Assembly (NCBI GenBank): GCA_028551475.1
Contig: CM052356.1
Location: forward strand, 26,625,884 to 26,689,883
Reading direction: 5' to 3'
Length of the DNA stretch: 64,000 nucleotides
Source of the DNA: Casuarina equisetifolia
Lineage: Eukaryota; Streptophyta; Magnoliopsida; Fagales; Casuarinaceae
The translations under genes and the position numbers were made by a program. Below are positions 49,101-61,781 of this stretch, piece by piece. The stretch's first letter is position 1; every line of letters begins with the position of its first letter. Under the pieces are notes generated by a model. That model was not told the DNA's origin, ran no database searches, and saw nothing but the letters and a program-made list of their open reading frames with translations.

Positions 49101-52033
49101 AAGCTTTTGTATATAAAAGCACTGAAGCAATCATGCAATACCATATATCAAAGAAAGAGTTGACACTCACGCTAAATCCCCTCCAATAAGTAGCAAGTTG
49201 CCACGGGGTAGGGTGAGTGCAGAATCACCTCTACTGACATGAATAGAAGGCTGAGCAAGTAACCGTGCAACAGCATAAGATGAGTTCCCACCATCACCAG
49301 TATCAGCCATGAAGTCAAACCACATATCATCCTCGCCACTAAATTGATTATACAAAAGATCAGCTTGCTCTGCTTCTTCTTGAGCCCTGCTCATTGCTGC
49401 CTAGTGGTGGAAGAAAGTGAGATGTAATATATGTGACTATCTCGGAACAAATATTCAAATGGAACTACTATCTGAAAAAGGAGCTCATTTGCACCAAAGA
49501 AAATAAGTGCAACAACACAAATTTCCCTGAATATATGAAATCTTGTAACAAGGAGTTAATTTGAGAAAAATAAATTAAAGTGGCATTTGGATTTATTTCC
49601 CTATCTTGTGAAATATAAATTAAAGCTTCAATTTACAAATATTTTAAAAGTACACCGAAACACTAAACTCTGAAACAAATGAGACATTCATAAGTTCCCG
49701 ATGATATTCTTTGACTAAGACAGGTAACTTAAAGTATCAATTTGAATATTTATAGATATATTTCTATATGTATATATATGTTGTTCATCTAATATATTGA
49801 TGTAAAAGCATCATGCAATTATACCTGCATCATACGCATGTCAAAGCGACCAAGAAAGACAGTTACTGATACCAGTAGGTCAAAAACAGTCTTGAATAAA
49901 TCAGCAGACGTTCTGCAACATCCAGTCAGCAGCAAGTTAAATCCACCAAATGAAAATCAGCTTCAGCACCCTCAAAGCGGAAGGAAAAGATTAAAAAAAA
50001 AAATCTAGTTAAACTATATACCCCGAATACCAAGGAACCATATCCAAAAAATCAGGCTTCATTTGCTTCTTCTTCAACTTCTCATATTCTTTAACTGACA
50101 CAGGATGAGTAAGAGCCCACCTGTGAATTGTCAGATGTTAATGAAGTGGAATGCATTGGGAAAACAACGAGAGATGTAAAAGCAAGCATGAAGTGATATA
50201 TAAAACAGGAAAGAGCTTTATTTAGCGTGATGAAACCATCTTAAGCCTTAAATCTCAGATTTTATAAATATAAAAGTTTCTCTTGTTCACTTCACATCCT
50301 TGACAAGGCTTTCTTGACAACTTTCCTTCACCCTCCACAGGATATTGAAGGATGAAGAGTTTTATATATCATATGGTTCATGACGTCCTATCAGAACCTA
50401 ACTAAAATACTTTAAAAACTAAGGTTCGAACAGGATACTCAAGCATGGAAAAAACTAATAACACAAGAATATCAACTCACACAGTCAGTCATTTCCACAG
50501 TCCTCCCACTCAACAAAAAAAGGCAATTAGTTCTTAGATAAAATCACTTAAAACACCCTCAAACTGATAATTAAAAAGGGCCAAAAATAGGTGAACTACA
50601 AAAAAGAAACAAGAGAAAGTACTCAGTTCAGTCACTTCAGTTATACAGAGTCATTTGCAGAAACAGAAGCTTATATTAAAGAAAACCAAATTTTGTGACA
50701 GAGAATGCATCTAGAAAATGTGAACTTCAGACCCTTCTGATGTCAAGGTCTAACATTTAAAGTATTTTGAGATAAGAAACTGATTACAGATTGCCACTCA
50801 CCCAGTTGACCGTTCAACTACATAATTGGCAATGTAAAGGCCTATAAATGTAGCCCATAACGAGTAGATGGGGGAGATTTCATCCGATGGACCCGCACAT
50901 GAGCCACTACAAGCTAACTGAAATGAAAGGAAAAATTATGAACAGAAAAGAAGTAAAAAGAGAAAATGAAATAGAAAGAAAAATGACAAGAAATTATATT
51001 GGATTCAAGCTGTACCTCACCATAGATAACCCACTTCGACAAAAGCGGATAGTCACTTGCAGACCCAACTGGAGCAAACCAAGATGAGCAAACCTGGTCT
51101 TTCAACTCATTCATCCGGAGAAACTTTGCAAGCCAAGTGTTCCTCTCTTCTTTCTTGAAAAAGGAAAACCAATTAGAGCTTTTCCGCAAAAGTGGTCTGT
51201 CTCTCAAAATAGCACGGTTGCCACAGTGACTGTAAAATACACAGCAGGCTATACTAAGAACCTGCACCATGAACAGGGGTATGAAGATAGTATTCAGGTT
51301 GACATGAATGGAAAAGGCATGCGGTAAAGAAAAGCTATAAAGATAGACATCTTTGAAACTTACAGCACAATTTTGAAGAATGGTCAATAACTCCGGTCTC
51401 TTTCCAGCCACACGTGAGACAAGGCCAATGTACCAAAGGCCATAAAAGATAATGTGGAATACAATAAGAAATAGAATAGATGATAGGTATATTGTTAAGA
51501 ACAAAGATAGATTCATCCTCAAATCCACTCCCATTGACTGAAAACTAGGAAGATGATACACAGCTGCTACTAAAATCCATGCTATGTACCTGCAGAAGTA
51601 AATTTCAAAAACATTTACTACTCACACTGGATTCTTATAGTTTGCTTTATGAATAGAGTGACAGAAAACATGGATGCCAAACAAGTCTTTGATTATGAGA
51701 AGCAAACTTAATAACATAGGATAGAAAAACTTACCACCGACTAAAATTTGAATAGCTTGGTTTAATAGTCTTCCCAATAAAAGGTGATGAGAAGAAATAA
51801 AAGAAACCAAATAAGCAGGCATACATAGACCACCATTTAATATTCTTGTCTAACTTCTCTACAAGGGTATGGATGTTGTCAGATGAAATGAAAAACAGAC
51901 AAGCCACAACAACAGCGATTATTGCATGCCGGGAATGCTCGTGAGGGTATGGGTATGCTGGAGTTAGAATCGTCCGAACCCTCTCCATTCTGAGGGCGTC
52001 CAGTAAACCAACAGATTGCCTATCAGAGCCCAT
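43125..52033 (-). CDS. calcineurin-like metallophosphoesterase, copy D (1021 aa)
   Basis: Fifteen exons, all GT-AG and in phase (minus): 52033-51735, 51589-51364, 51261-51016, 50917-50802, 50120-50022, 49912-49825, 49400-49171, 48213-48029, 47793-47594, 46166-45834, 45724-45623, 45372-45075, 44484-44336, 44261-43977, 43334-43125; total 3066 bp. The protein closely matches the plant family of about 1000-aa membrane-anchored calcineurin-like phosphoesterases. It has six or so membrane segments in residues 35-295, then the catalytic domain: MADTGDGGN (389-397), GGDLAYPNP (about 432), GNHDWFDG (about 495-502), THEP (574-577), GDLHHYMRH (611-619). Four more membrane segments lie in about 690-930, followed by a soluble tail. 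The first motif lacks the His of the usual DxH. The start is the first ATG after the leader acceptor. This looks like the ancestral, constrained member; its substrate is not known to me. Confidence 0.93.
43804..43879 (-). repeat. C-rich tract, G-runs in the copy D transcript
   Basis: About 76 bp of C runs (3 to 7 long) separated by A or CA, ending CCCCGCGGGG, inside intron 14 of copy D. In gene sense it is a series of eight or more G runs of three or longer, enough for G-quadruplex folding. Confidence 0.8.
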
Positions 52034-53330
52034 CAAGAAGATTTGTACACATTCAGATTACTTCACTTGGTCCAAAGATGTACAGAAAAACCCACTCTGG
52101 AAGCACCAAAACCACCAAAGAATCAAGCTCCAAATCCTGACAAAAAACTCATGTTATAAGAAATGTTAACAAGTACTACAAGATTGATTAAGAAGAAAAC
52201 AAACCAAGGGGCACAGAAACAAGCTCGGGAATCAATACAAAAGGTCGAGTGGGAAAGATTACAACATGTGATAATATTGTTATCAGAATAAAGTAGCCGG
52301 ACTAATAACATCCTAGTTCGGGAAGACTAGACCAAAGCAGGCCCTTGCATTCTCCCAACATTGACTTGAAGACGGCATGTCATAATATTTTTGTCAGAAT
52401 ACTGCAGTCGGAGTCAAAAGCTCCCAGTTCAGGAAAATTCAACTAAAAGCAGGCCTATCCATCCCAACACCCCCACATTTCCCAACATCAAGAGATTTTT
52501 CTGAAACATTTTTCGGCACTTGCTTCCCTCCTCGAATTTGAGACCACAAAAATTGAAGATCAAGTTCTTCTACTGATCTTTCCCTTTTCTCACTCTTCAA
52601 CCCAAATTGAACTTTCAAGCATTACTTTCATTAAGTCATCCCGTGAACCAAATCCACAATTCAGAAAGTAGCTCATGACTCAAAATTGACCACTATTCGG
52701 AACCCCAGAACCGCTACTCGTATAATAGGAAGCTCAACTAATTAAAATGAACAGTGAGATAATAAATGCATCCGTCGCAAATGTACAAAGAGCTTTGACA
52801 CGCACAATAAAGCAGAAAATAAGACCGTTATGCCTTTAGAACTAAAATAGACCATGGATACACATGATAGTATGTTTTCACAAACAAATATCTGATCGCC
52901 CTTTCAGCAGTCACCGAGTCTAGATTTACTCCGTCTCTCAAAGCATAGCCCTAATTGACACCAGTAGTAAAGAAGAAAATGAAAGCACGGCACGTTTCAA
53001 GCGTACCCGCCATCAAAACGAAACTTCATTTGCAGCAACATTTAGAAAAAGCAGCGATAAAAAAGAAAAAGACAGGAAGTAAGAAGGAAAGAACTTAATC
53101 GGACAATTATCACGCCGAAGTTCCAAAATTTTCCAGAAAAAAGGAAACAGAACGACGAGAAAAGTAAAAGAAAGCGCACCTGGAAAGAAAACCAGATGGA
53201 GAAGAGAAAGAGTGCATGCGCAAGCAATATGCGTATGCAAGTGTGAAAGAGAGCGAGATGAAGCGAGGAAGAGCGAAGGGCTAATATTCCCGGAGCGACT
53301 TGGCATCTGCGAATGTCTGCGAGGAACATA
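52034..53330 (-). promoter_or_regulatory. 5' leader, leader intron and promoter region of copy D
   Basis: Reading the minus strand, a pyrimidine-rich segment (about 53300-53181) ends at a donor TTTCCAG|GTGCGC (after 53180). An intron of about 1.05 kb runs to the acceptor TTTTTTGTCAG before 52136, and 103 bp of untranslated leader precedes the ATG at 52033. The leader-intron layout matches that of copies B and C. No clear TATA box is seen; the initiation region is C/T-rich. The overlapping short frames at 53013-53329 are shadows of this leader. Confidence 0.5.
52250..52475. repeat. imperfect direct repeat of about 95 bp in the copy D leader intron
   Basis: The block at about 52268-52361 (GTGATAATATTGTTATCAGAATA... 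to CCCAACA) recurs at about 52379-52474 (GTCATAATATTTTTGTCAGAATA... to CCCAACA) with roughly 70% identity by eye. It is a local tandem duplication with no coding content. Confidence 0.6.
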
Positions 53331-56300
53331 ACAATGGCATATTCGCTCCGCCTATTATTACTTCGCTCTTAATAATAAAACTCAAAGAGTTGTGTCAGAA
53401 TTTAGGCGGCGTCCACTGCCTCACGGAACTCTGGGGGTTGCTTTCGTTTTACGATATACCGCTCTTTCCTTATTTTCACGCGTTTGTTTTTTCGAAACCA
53501 CGTAATGAACGTTGGATTTGTGGACCGGCATGTGTTGATTTCGGGCTGTTGTTCTGTAGTTCGGCGAGGCCACTCCGGGCCTTTACTGGACCAAACCTTT
53601 CTTCTTTGGGGCGGCTCTGACGCTGAAGCTCGAGTACCGATCCTTAAACCCCAAATTGGATCTCCATTTTCCGATGTACTTCGATTGGTCTGGTTGGTTG
53701 GATGTCTCTGTTTGCGACAAATCGGACAGAACCCCGGAGCTCCCTGTTAATAATTTCCTTGGACAAGCACTTGCGTGCTTCAACGTGTACGGAGGACGAT
53801 GAAAACAAAAGAAAAAAACAGAAAGGCTTTTGTTGTTTTCTCTTTCTACATCTTCCATCATTCCCATTTCTTTCTCCCTCTTCTTCTCCAGAGAAACAAA
53901 CCGCTGGTCCGGATGTGTTCCAATTCTGGGATGGAGTTTTCACCCCCATTCCCTGCCAATGTGCAGTTCTTAATGCAAACTGCTGCTTCGTAAAATCTAA
54001 TTAAATAACTTTTTGTAAAGTTGAAAATGCTCTCTCTGTGGAACATGGATGAATTCAGTAAAATTCATGCAATTTATTTGGTAAAGATCAAAGTTTTACT
54101 AAATGGAAGCGATAATTTTCGTGTTAATCCGATAACGTGCCGGTCGATTGTAAGCGACTGAATATTTTTGTTGTACAAAGATGCAAAAAGAGATACCTGT
54201 AAATGGAAAAACCTTGGCTTGAATGATAGAATAATAATAACAATAACAGTTATGCGAAAAAGTTACTGTTGGGGGTTCATTTTTCAATTCAAAATTTCAT
54301 TCAAAAGTTAGTGAATTTTGTTATCTTATAAACAATAATCGTAATATATTTTCTAATCATGTGAAATCTATTGATCACATTTTTACTTGTCTTTTCGTAT
54401 TAAATTCTTAGATTATCATAGTTCTACATTACATGAGTAATGTGTGAACTCAAATCAATGAAAACTTATACAAGTATTAAAGAAAATCATTGTTATGATG
54501 TTATTTTAAAAGTAAATTAAAAAATTAGTAGAACTTATTATTTTATAAACATAAATTCAACCTATGAGTTCTGTGCGAGGATCCGGTTGAGTCCATTTCC
54601 TCTGGACTCCCACCAGCTTCAACCGGAGGCCCATTGAAAGGTAGTCGGTATTTTTGGGCCATCTTATTCTCCCAACCAGTTTAACGCCCAAAGACAAGCC
54701 TGGCCGTCTTATGACCAGATAGGTGTCCCAATAAATCTACCGAAACTGCCATTGGTATAATGTGAAAATTTCTTATAACCCAGATGAATCTTCGTCTCGC
54801 TCAAGATTCAAATAAATGAAGATTAAAACCAAATGGAGATAATTTCCTTCCACTGCCTCTGCCCTCTATAGCACTCCCATGTTACCAGTCACTTTAGCCT
54901 CGAGGGAGGCATATGAATCATAAGAATTTACTCCACTGGATGACCCAAGGCCAAAAGAGAAAGAAAAAAGCAGAAATCTTTAAGTTAAACAGTTGTATGA
55001 AAGTCAACCAACACAGTCGCATAGATCATCTAAATTTCAACCGTCTTAATCAAATGATCTGTTGCATTCAACGATTGCTAATACAATTTCTACAATGAAT
55101 TCTATCTTCTATTCTGATCTTAAACAGATGATCATAACCCTTTAAGTTGTTAAAAAGAAATGATCATATGAAAACAAAAATAATACAACGTTGAAGCATG
55201 CGAGGTGTCCATTATGTTTCAATTCTTTCAGTTTGGTATTCGCCGATCGCTATCTTCCCTTCTTTTGATTTGCGGCGACGAGGCTCCTGGACGGTCTTCT
55301 TCTACTCAAAGAATCACCGTGAAGGCCTTATTTTTCCTTCCAGAATGCTTCCGAGTTCTCAGTGAAATGTCGTGTTTCACCTTTGCTAAAAGATTGCTGG
55401 TTTTCGTCTTGCGCTTGTCTTCTATCGTTTTGACATTTTTTACCAATCAATGTCATTTTGATTAGTTCTACCAACCTCGTTTAAACTAATGACAGCGTTT
55501 TTCTTCGAGCTATTTATCAAATCACGATCTTGGGTCAAAGTATTTGGTGCGGTTCCTATGTCGCGTGTCTTTTGCGTACTCATTGCGAAGTACTCATTGT
55601 TGAAGAAATTGAGATGCAAAAGGCACCGCCATTCGCCACCCTTGCATCGGAGCGACAACTTCTTTTTCAGAAAATGCCATGAGAACTAGAAAGACCACGG
55701 AAAGCGTTGTACAGCCATTTCTTTTATGCGGTGATGGTGAAATAAATAGCAGAAACTGAAAAAGAACGTCGTTTTTCGTCCTTCTAAGGTTGTCTATTGG
55801 TCGAAAATTGTTCTAGGGTTCCACTTTTACTCCTATACCTCTTCACACCAAGTCGAAGGTGAAAGATGAAAGGAGAAATGAGAGAAGAAGGAAAAAATGC
55901 AGAGAAGCTAATGCCGACATCTAGTGGGGGCGGCGGAAACTTTTCAGAACAAAGTTGAAATCAAGCAGCCCAGTCAACAGAAAGAATCTGTTTTTCCCAT
56001 CTGGTTCCTTCAAAGATACCTTAGTATTCAACTAGCTTTCACTTCAACGACTCTTATTTGATGGGTCCTGTAGTGGTTTTCCATTTCAGCCGCAGTTATA
56101 TTTGGTCACATTCACATCCAACAGTGCCCGAGACTGCAAGTGGACAGGTTCTAGGGTCGAACAGGGTTGAGTGGTGACATGAACTTCCCCAAGTTGAGGA
56201 GCCAACCCCATTATGTCAGAGATCCTAATCTTTTGTTCTACAACCACGGAAAGAGGGCTGTGGAGAGATGGAACGTTTGAGAACCTCAGAGAAACATCAG

Positions 56301-57870
56301 TGTTTTCCAACTGTTGATCAACTTCTCTTGGGGATGAAGACAGACGGTAATGGTCAAGGGGTCCTCATTCCTTACGCATCTGATCTGTGGGGTTCGAGAG
56401 GCTGCAGACCTTTCTTTTACTAGCAAAAAGTCTCAAAAAGTTAGTGCGCATTCCGGCCAGATCCTTGCCCTTTTAGTAATGCATCAAGATCTTTGATGTC
56501 ACTCCCCAAATCCAATTTGACATACTAAATTCCGAATTGATTATGATTTGAAACAAGGAAAATTCATTTTATGAATGACGCTAACTCTTTTCTTTAAGCA
56601 CTTTGGACCACCTGGCGCCAACCCCATGAACTGCTGCCGCCACCATGCCTGCCTAGATCTCGCTGCCTACTTGGTGCCCTAAGCAACCTGAAGCTCGGTT
56701 GAACTCCTCATCATAGAGATCAATTTGAGCTTACAAAAATCCTCCGAGTAGGCAGCGACAGACACCTATGAACACAGAGGGAGGGAGGGGGTATAGGGGT
56801 CGAGTAAAGAGCTTCTTGTTTTTTCCCTCCTTTTGCTCGGCCGTTTTGAGCCTTCTGAAGTGCTCAACAAAGATACTGTGGTTCCATTTTGAAGGGCGCC
56901 CGAAACGAGATGTTCCAGTCAAAAAGAGCCCACAAAACCGAAGGTTGATCCTTTCATCATTACCCGCGGAAGCAAATTGCTTGCACTAGCAGAATATTCT
57001 AACAATCGTACACGCAATGGGAAACCATGCTATTACTATTTTATTGTTATCACTATGCTTACAGCTAACAAGTCAAAAATGTTGCAATCAACACACTTAA
57101 ATGCATGATTCACCAAAGCTATAAACTAACTGATACATAACATGAGCTGGATGGAGTTGTTTCTAATTCATCAATATACTTTAAAAGTTAAAAGAAAACG
57201 AGCAAAATAAAGAACGTTTCCATACTATGGTGCTACTTTTCATTGCCATGAAGAAACCTTTTATGCTGAGAGAGATTTCTGATTTTCTGTACTTTTTTTA
57301 TTTTTATTTTTATTTTCTGGAAGAAAGGACAAGAAGTCATGGTTTATCCCTTTCACTTTCGTGAAATTCTTCTTCTTCTCCTTCTTCTTTTTCCCTGGGA
57401 AAAGGGGGGCTTAGACGGCTAATTGCTATTCACTGAATTAGCTATTGCTAGCCCATTAAGCTTTCTGGTAAATAAAGAATGATGCCCTTTGCCGCGGTGG
57501 TGGCGCGTGAAATATGACGAAGTAACAGTAATAACACCATGTTAAGGACAGACAAAACACATAAGTCAAATGTTGGATCTTGCCAGAAACGTCTCATCAT
57601 ACCTTAACAAGTGGGTTTAGATCCTTCGCACTAAGCAGTGGATTCTATTTTCACATGAGTAAAATATATGCAGAGAAAAGGAGAATAGTTGCATGGCACA
57701 TGCAAAAAGAAAATAATAAATCCTCAACACAGGAATTAATATCCCGTGCAGTGTCTTCCAAAGGGAAACTTGGCAAACATAATCATTAGAAACGTTTACA
57801 ACGTTCCATTTCAGTTCCCCATTTCATTATAGTTGAAACAATTGTTGGTATTTACACTATTACCAGCTAA
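53331..57870. other. intergenic region, no convincing gene
   Basis: About 4.5 kb. Short frames exist on both strands (for example 55205-55465 plus and 56086-56310 minus), but none shows a recognised domain, splice-linked neighbours or a conserved copy elsewhere in the window. I see no repeat with clear ends, no tRNA and no rRNA. Confidence 0.45.
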
Positions 57871-57879
57871 CTCGGGGTC

Positions 57880-57888
57880 TATATAAAG
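57880..57888 (+). promoter_or_regulatory. TATA box of the CEP gene
   Basis: CTATATAAAG lies about 140 bp upstream of the CEP start codon. Transcription would begin near 57910-57915, giving a leader of about 115 nt that contains one earlier in-frame ATG at 57972. Confidence 0.7.
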
Positions 57889-58028
57889 CCACAGATACAA
57901 GAGCTGCATGCCAACCCTTCCCTTCATTTCTTCTAGCTATCACTAACACACTCTCTCGCACATTTGAAGCTTTGTCTTCTTTTCCCACTCTAATTCCACT
58001 CCAAAGCAAGCACGTTCCCTCAAATCTC

Positions 58029-58373
58029 ATGGCCACGGTCAAGCTCATTTGCACTACTGTTTTTCTTCTTGCAATAATCTTTTCTCATGGGGTTATTTCC
58101 ACTGAGGGAAGGCAGTTGAGGGCACAACTAAACAAGAAATGTGCATATTATCTGAGCATCTGTGAGAACAACCCGAACAGCGGCAACAATCTCATCTTGC
58201 GCCGTGGCACTTTGGATCTTGAAGAAGATCCCAAAACACCTGTAACAGGTGATCGAAGTGCTAGTGTTGGCACTGACGAAGCAAAAAGTATTGATGATTT
58301 CCGACCTACTGACCCAGGCCACAGTCCTGGTGCTGGTCATGGTGGTGGCCCTGGGAGGGCGGGTTCAAACTAG
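58029..58373 (+). CDS. CEP: CEP (C-terminally encoded peptide) precursor, 114 aa
   Basis: A single-exon secreted-peptide precursor. Residues 1-27 form a signal peptide (a basic start, then CTTVFLLAIIFSHGVIS). A variable middle region is followed by one CEP domain at residues 90-104, DFRPTDPGHSPGAGH. It differs from the canonical DFRPTNPGNSPGVGH (from memory) at three positions and keeps all prolines that are normally hydroxylated. Ten residues, GGGPGRAGSN, follow the domain and would be trimmed. CEPs are apoplastic hormones sensed by CEPR-type receptor kinases and act in nitrogen-demand signalling and root growth. The ATG at 58029 is chosen because it starts the signal peptide directly; the in-frame ATG at 57972 would put 19 polar residues before it. 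A TATA box is at 57880. The middle region has two cysteines, which is not typical. Confidence 0.93.
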   Translation: MATVKLICTTVFLLAIIFSHGVISTEGRQLRAQLNKKCAYYLSICENNPNSGNNLILRRGTLDLEEDPKTPVTGDRSASVGTDEAKSIDDFRPTDPGHSPGAGHGGGPGRAGSN

Positions 58374-61300
58374 TAGAACATATATGTTCTCAACGTACGG
58401 GCATGATTTCTACGATCCGTTATTGATAAAAACATGGGAGTATTGTCTGTCGGGTATTATTTAGATGTTTCAATTTGGTTTGATTTATCATGTATGATGT
58501 TTATGTATGTATCTGTAATGTGGTCCCTGGTATCGATCGATTGAAATATTGAAGATTGCCAGCTCGTATTTGCACTAGAGGCTGGGTAGCCTGAAAAAGT
58601 CTACATCTAGGTTGTCTTCTGTTTCTCTGCTACTTATGATTGTAAGATTTCCATGAAGTTTGTGTCTAAACGCTCTACCTCTATTTCTTTTCTGGCTCCA
58701 GTTTCCATCTTTTCTCCTTCAAAGATGTTAATATTAAAGTGCATGGCGTTGAGAGTATAATCAGAAAGATAATTGCCTCAGAACCTTTGATTTGAGCTAC
58801 GGGTTAGAACATCTTGAACATAGCTGGTAATACCAAACTAACTAAAAAGATGAACCATTATTAAACCCCAGTGACCAACTAGTACTAGAATCATGAGGAC
58901 CACTTCATGTTATAATTAATTGTGTTAATGATTGATAATCACTTGAACGATCTTGACCTCCATGATCAACTAATAATTCCTTAAAACCCTTCATATTAAA
59001 TCTTTTGTCCGAACTCTTAGGTAGAATCAAAAAAGTTTGATATCAACGTTGAACTTTGCATCGTCACCCATAGTGCTTCCTTCAAAAGCGAGAAAGGCTT
59101 ACTCCAACTCGTTTTTGCAACGTGTTCGTCGGAATTTCCCCGAAGGGAGAATCTAATCCTATATAAGTTGTCCCTTGCACCATGGCCGTCTCCTTTACTA
59201 GGTTTTCTAATCTGGGGACTGGACGTTAAGGATGGCAACTGCTTTTGGCAGGTTTTTCTTTAATAAACAACTTTGATCATGAATACAACATAAACATAAT
59301 TTATTTCGTCTTATTTGAAGATGGTTATATGTGAAAAATAAGTATTTAGATTGTAAGTAATTATTACAAGGAAGAAAAACCATTTTAGGTCCAATTCCAA
59401 ACCTGTTAACAAAAAGAACTTTTTTCGAAATTAAAAGCTAAAATAAAAATAAAAATAAAAATAAAAATAAAAATCTTTCACACTGACATAAATTCTATAT
59501 TCTGATACGATCTATATAATCTAATGTGATCTACCGTAATACGACTTTCTCCTAACAAAAGCCATTTCAAGTCTTTATTTAGTGGCGTTTTAAATACAGC
59601 TATGAAGAACAATCGCCGGCGTCTTAAGAATAAGTCGGCACCGGCCGAGGTAGGCAGGCGTTATTGTATAAGAATTGCTAAATCCATGGAACAGTGGATT
59701 CCCCTGTACTCCTGTCTTCTGGCCTGCCAGTCGTCGTGTGACGAACCAGGCACGATATGAGTGAGAGTTGATGCCCTTTTCATCCATCTTTTATCATTTC
59801 CCGGTCTTGTACGTTGTTATTGATGGAGCGAAAATCACTAATCCGTCTCCTTTTGTTTCCAGGCACCTGAAAAATCATTTCCGGTTAAGGCAGAAACCGG
59901 GGCCGTTTAGCCGGAGTTCTGCAGACAGAAATATTATAAAGTGGCAATTCCAATAATAAAAAGAAACAGTTACCTGAATAGCTATATTTCTCAACAGGAT
60001 TCAGAGCTTCGATAAATAAATAACCTTTATGGACTTATTCAAACAAGATATTAACAGCATAAAGCGGAATTCATAGCCATCTGTACCAAAAAGGTAACCG
60101 TGGGAGTGTTTCAGAAAACGACGGTGCTCACAACAGTGCAATAAAGCAGTGACTACTCGATTGATTGATGGTGCTTTTGGACGTGATGGCTGTGCCCATC
60201 AGGCCCTTCAGCAGTGACCAGGCAGCCAATGGGCAATGGCCAAGGTGATCATGCATCCCATGTACTGGGAAGACTCCGTTGTTATGTCGTGACGAAAAGA
60301 CAAATTTAGGTATAATTTGTTCAATGACAGATTTAGGTATAAATTGTACTAAAGCGTTGAAGGAGCTTTGTTTAATAACATTTGTCATAAGCAATACGAT
60401 TGAAAGGAACACACCGAAGTACAGATGGATATTAAACCCACCGTGCTTGCCGAGGCTTCTTCAAATGGGCTGTCAACTCCTTAGACGTCCTTTCCTTCCA
60501 CGACAGTTTTCACCCCACACAACCAACATGCGACAAGATCGGGTTTGTTATCAATGCCATCCAATTTGACGAATACTATTTAAAATGATGTAAATTTTAG
60601 TGGTTTGTGATTAAATGTATTTACAATTGACAGGAAACGTATATGTTACCGTACAAACTTAAAGAATTGAGGTTTATGGCTATACAACGAGGTGTTTATT
60701 TTTTTAGTTGGTTAACTATTTTATGATGAAACTCAAAGATATAATAAGTGATATCAAAACTAATTTATGACTCAATTCGATAATCAATATCCTAAACCTA
60801 AAGAAGGTTGAGAGGAAAGGATTGACACAATGAATTTGCGTGGAAATGAATGTTCTAATATAGACTTTATTTCATATTGAAAAAGGAAGGCGAAAGTTCG
60901 TGATTATATCAAGAAATTAAGTACTCCTAGTAAATTAATCTTTTGAAATTGAAGGAAGGCCCTAAGGAGGAGATGTATGATGGATATCTAGAACCCCGAC
61001 GATTGAGAAGTCAACCTACCTATCCTTTTTCTTAAAGTCAAACAACAATCTCACACCTCTTAAATTAAAGCGAAAGTGAAGTATCTTATCTGACGTTACA
61101 GATTGTCGTTCCGTTTTTGGTTTCGTGTTTTCTTCAATTTCTCTCCCAGAAAAGGAAAATATTTTCGTCGATTCCATCTTTAAGTTCACGAGATTTACTA
61201 GTCTTTTTAACCATGTAAATATTATCCCGTATGTATCCCTGTATGCTCGGATAAATTGAATCAATAAATAACTTCATTGAAATATAAATAAATGGAGTCC

Positions 61301-61781
61301 TTGTTAATCCCAGTGACAAACGAGGACGCGACTCGCGGGATAAAAAGTAAAAGTATCTCTCTACGGCAGTAAATAAAGCTCTAAACGCAAATCCGAAATC
61401 CGAGAAAAATATCTGAGGGAGGGGGGTAGAAGCCAAGGCGAGCTGGCGGCGGATCCATGAGTAGAGAACAAAGAGAACCCCCAAGAATAGCAACGCAGAT
61501 CACCGCTTATGAATTCAACGGTCACGATCAAACCCAGCCGCCTAATCCAATGGTCGTAACTACAACCGCGTTTATCATCCATCAAAATAAATCCTCCGCT
61601 TAGACGCGCTCCGTACCCTTCTTCTCTTTTCTCCTTCTCTACCAGCGCAACTCTTACCAAGACCCTCCCCTCCTTCGCTAACGCAGGGACTCTGTTTCCT
61701 TTTTGTAGGTTCTCGAATTCGAATATTTCCTTTACGTTCATACAGTGAGTGATTTGAGAGAGAAACCGAGAGAGAGATAAG
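58374..61781. other. intergenic region between CEP and RBP47, no gene recognised
   Basis: About 3.4 kb. The first few hundred bases should hold the CEP 3' untranslated region and the last few hundred the RBP47 promoter and leader, which has CT- and GA-rich runs at 61620-61780. An AAAAT microsatellite lies at 59441-59474. Reading frames are short and unrelated to families I know. Confidence 0.5.
59441..59474. repeat. AAAAT microsatellite
   Basis: About six AAAAT units in AT-rich intergenic DNA. Confidence 0.85.

Noticed and set aside
53013-54046. Cluster of overlapping frames of 60-106 residues on both strands
   Set aside because: They overlap the pyrimidine-rich leader and promoter of copy D. 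Low-complexity composition explains them.
56086-56310. 74-residue minus-strand frame with ordered-looking sequence
   Set aside because: No recognised motif, no supporting neighbouring exon and no second copy; too weak to call.
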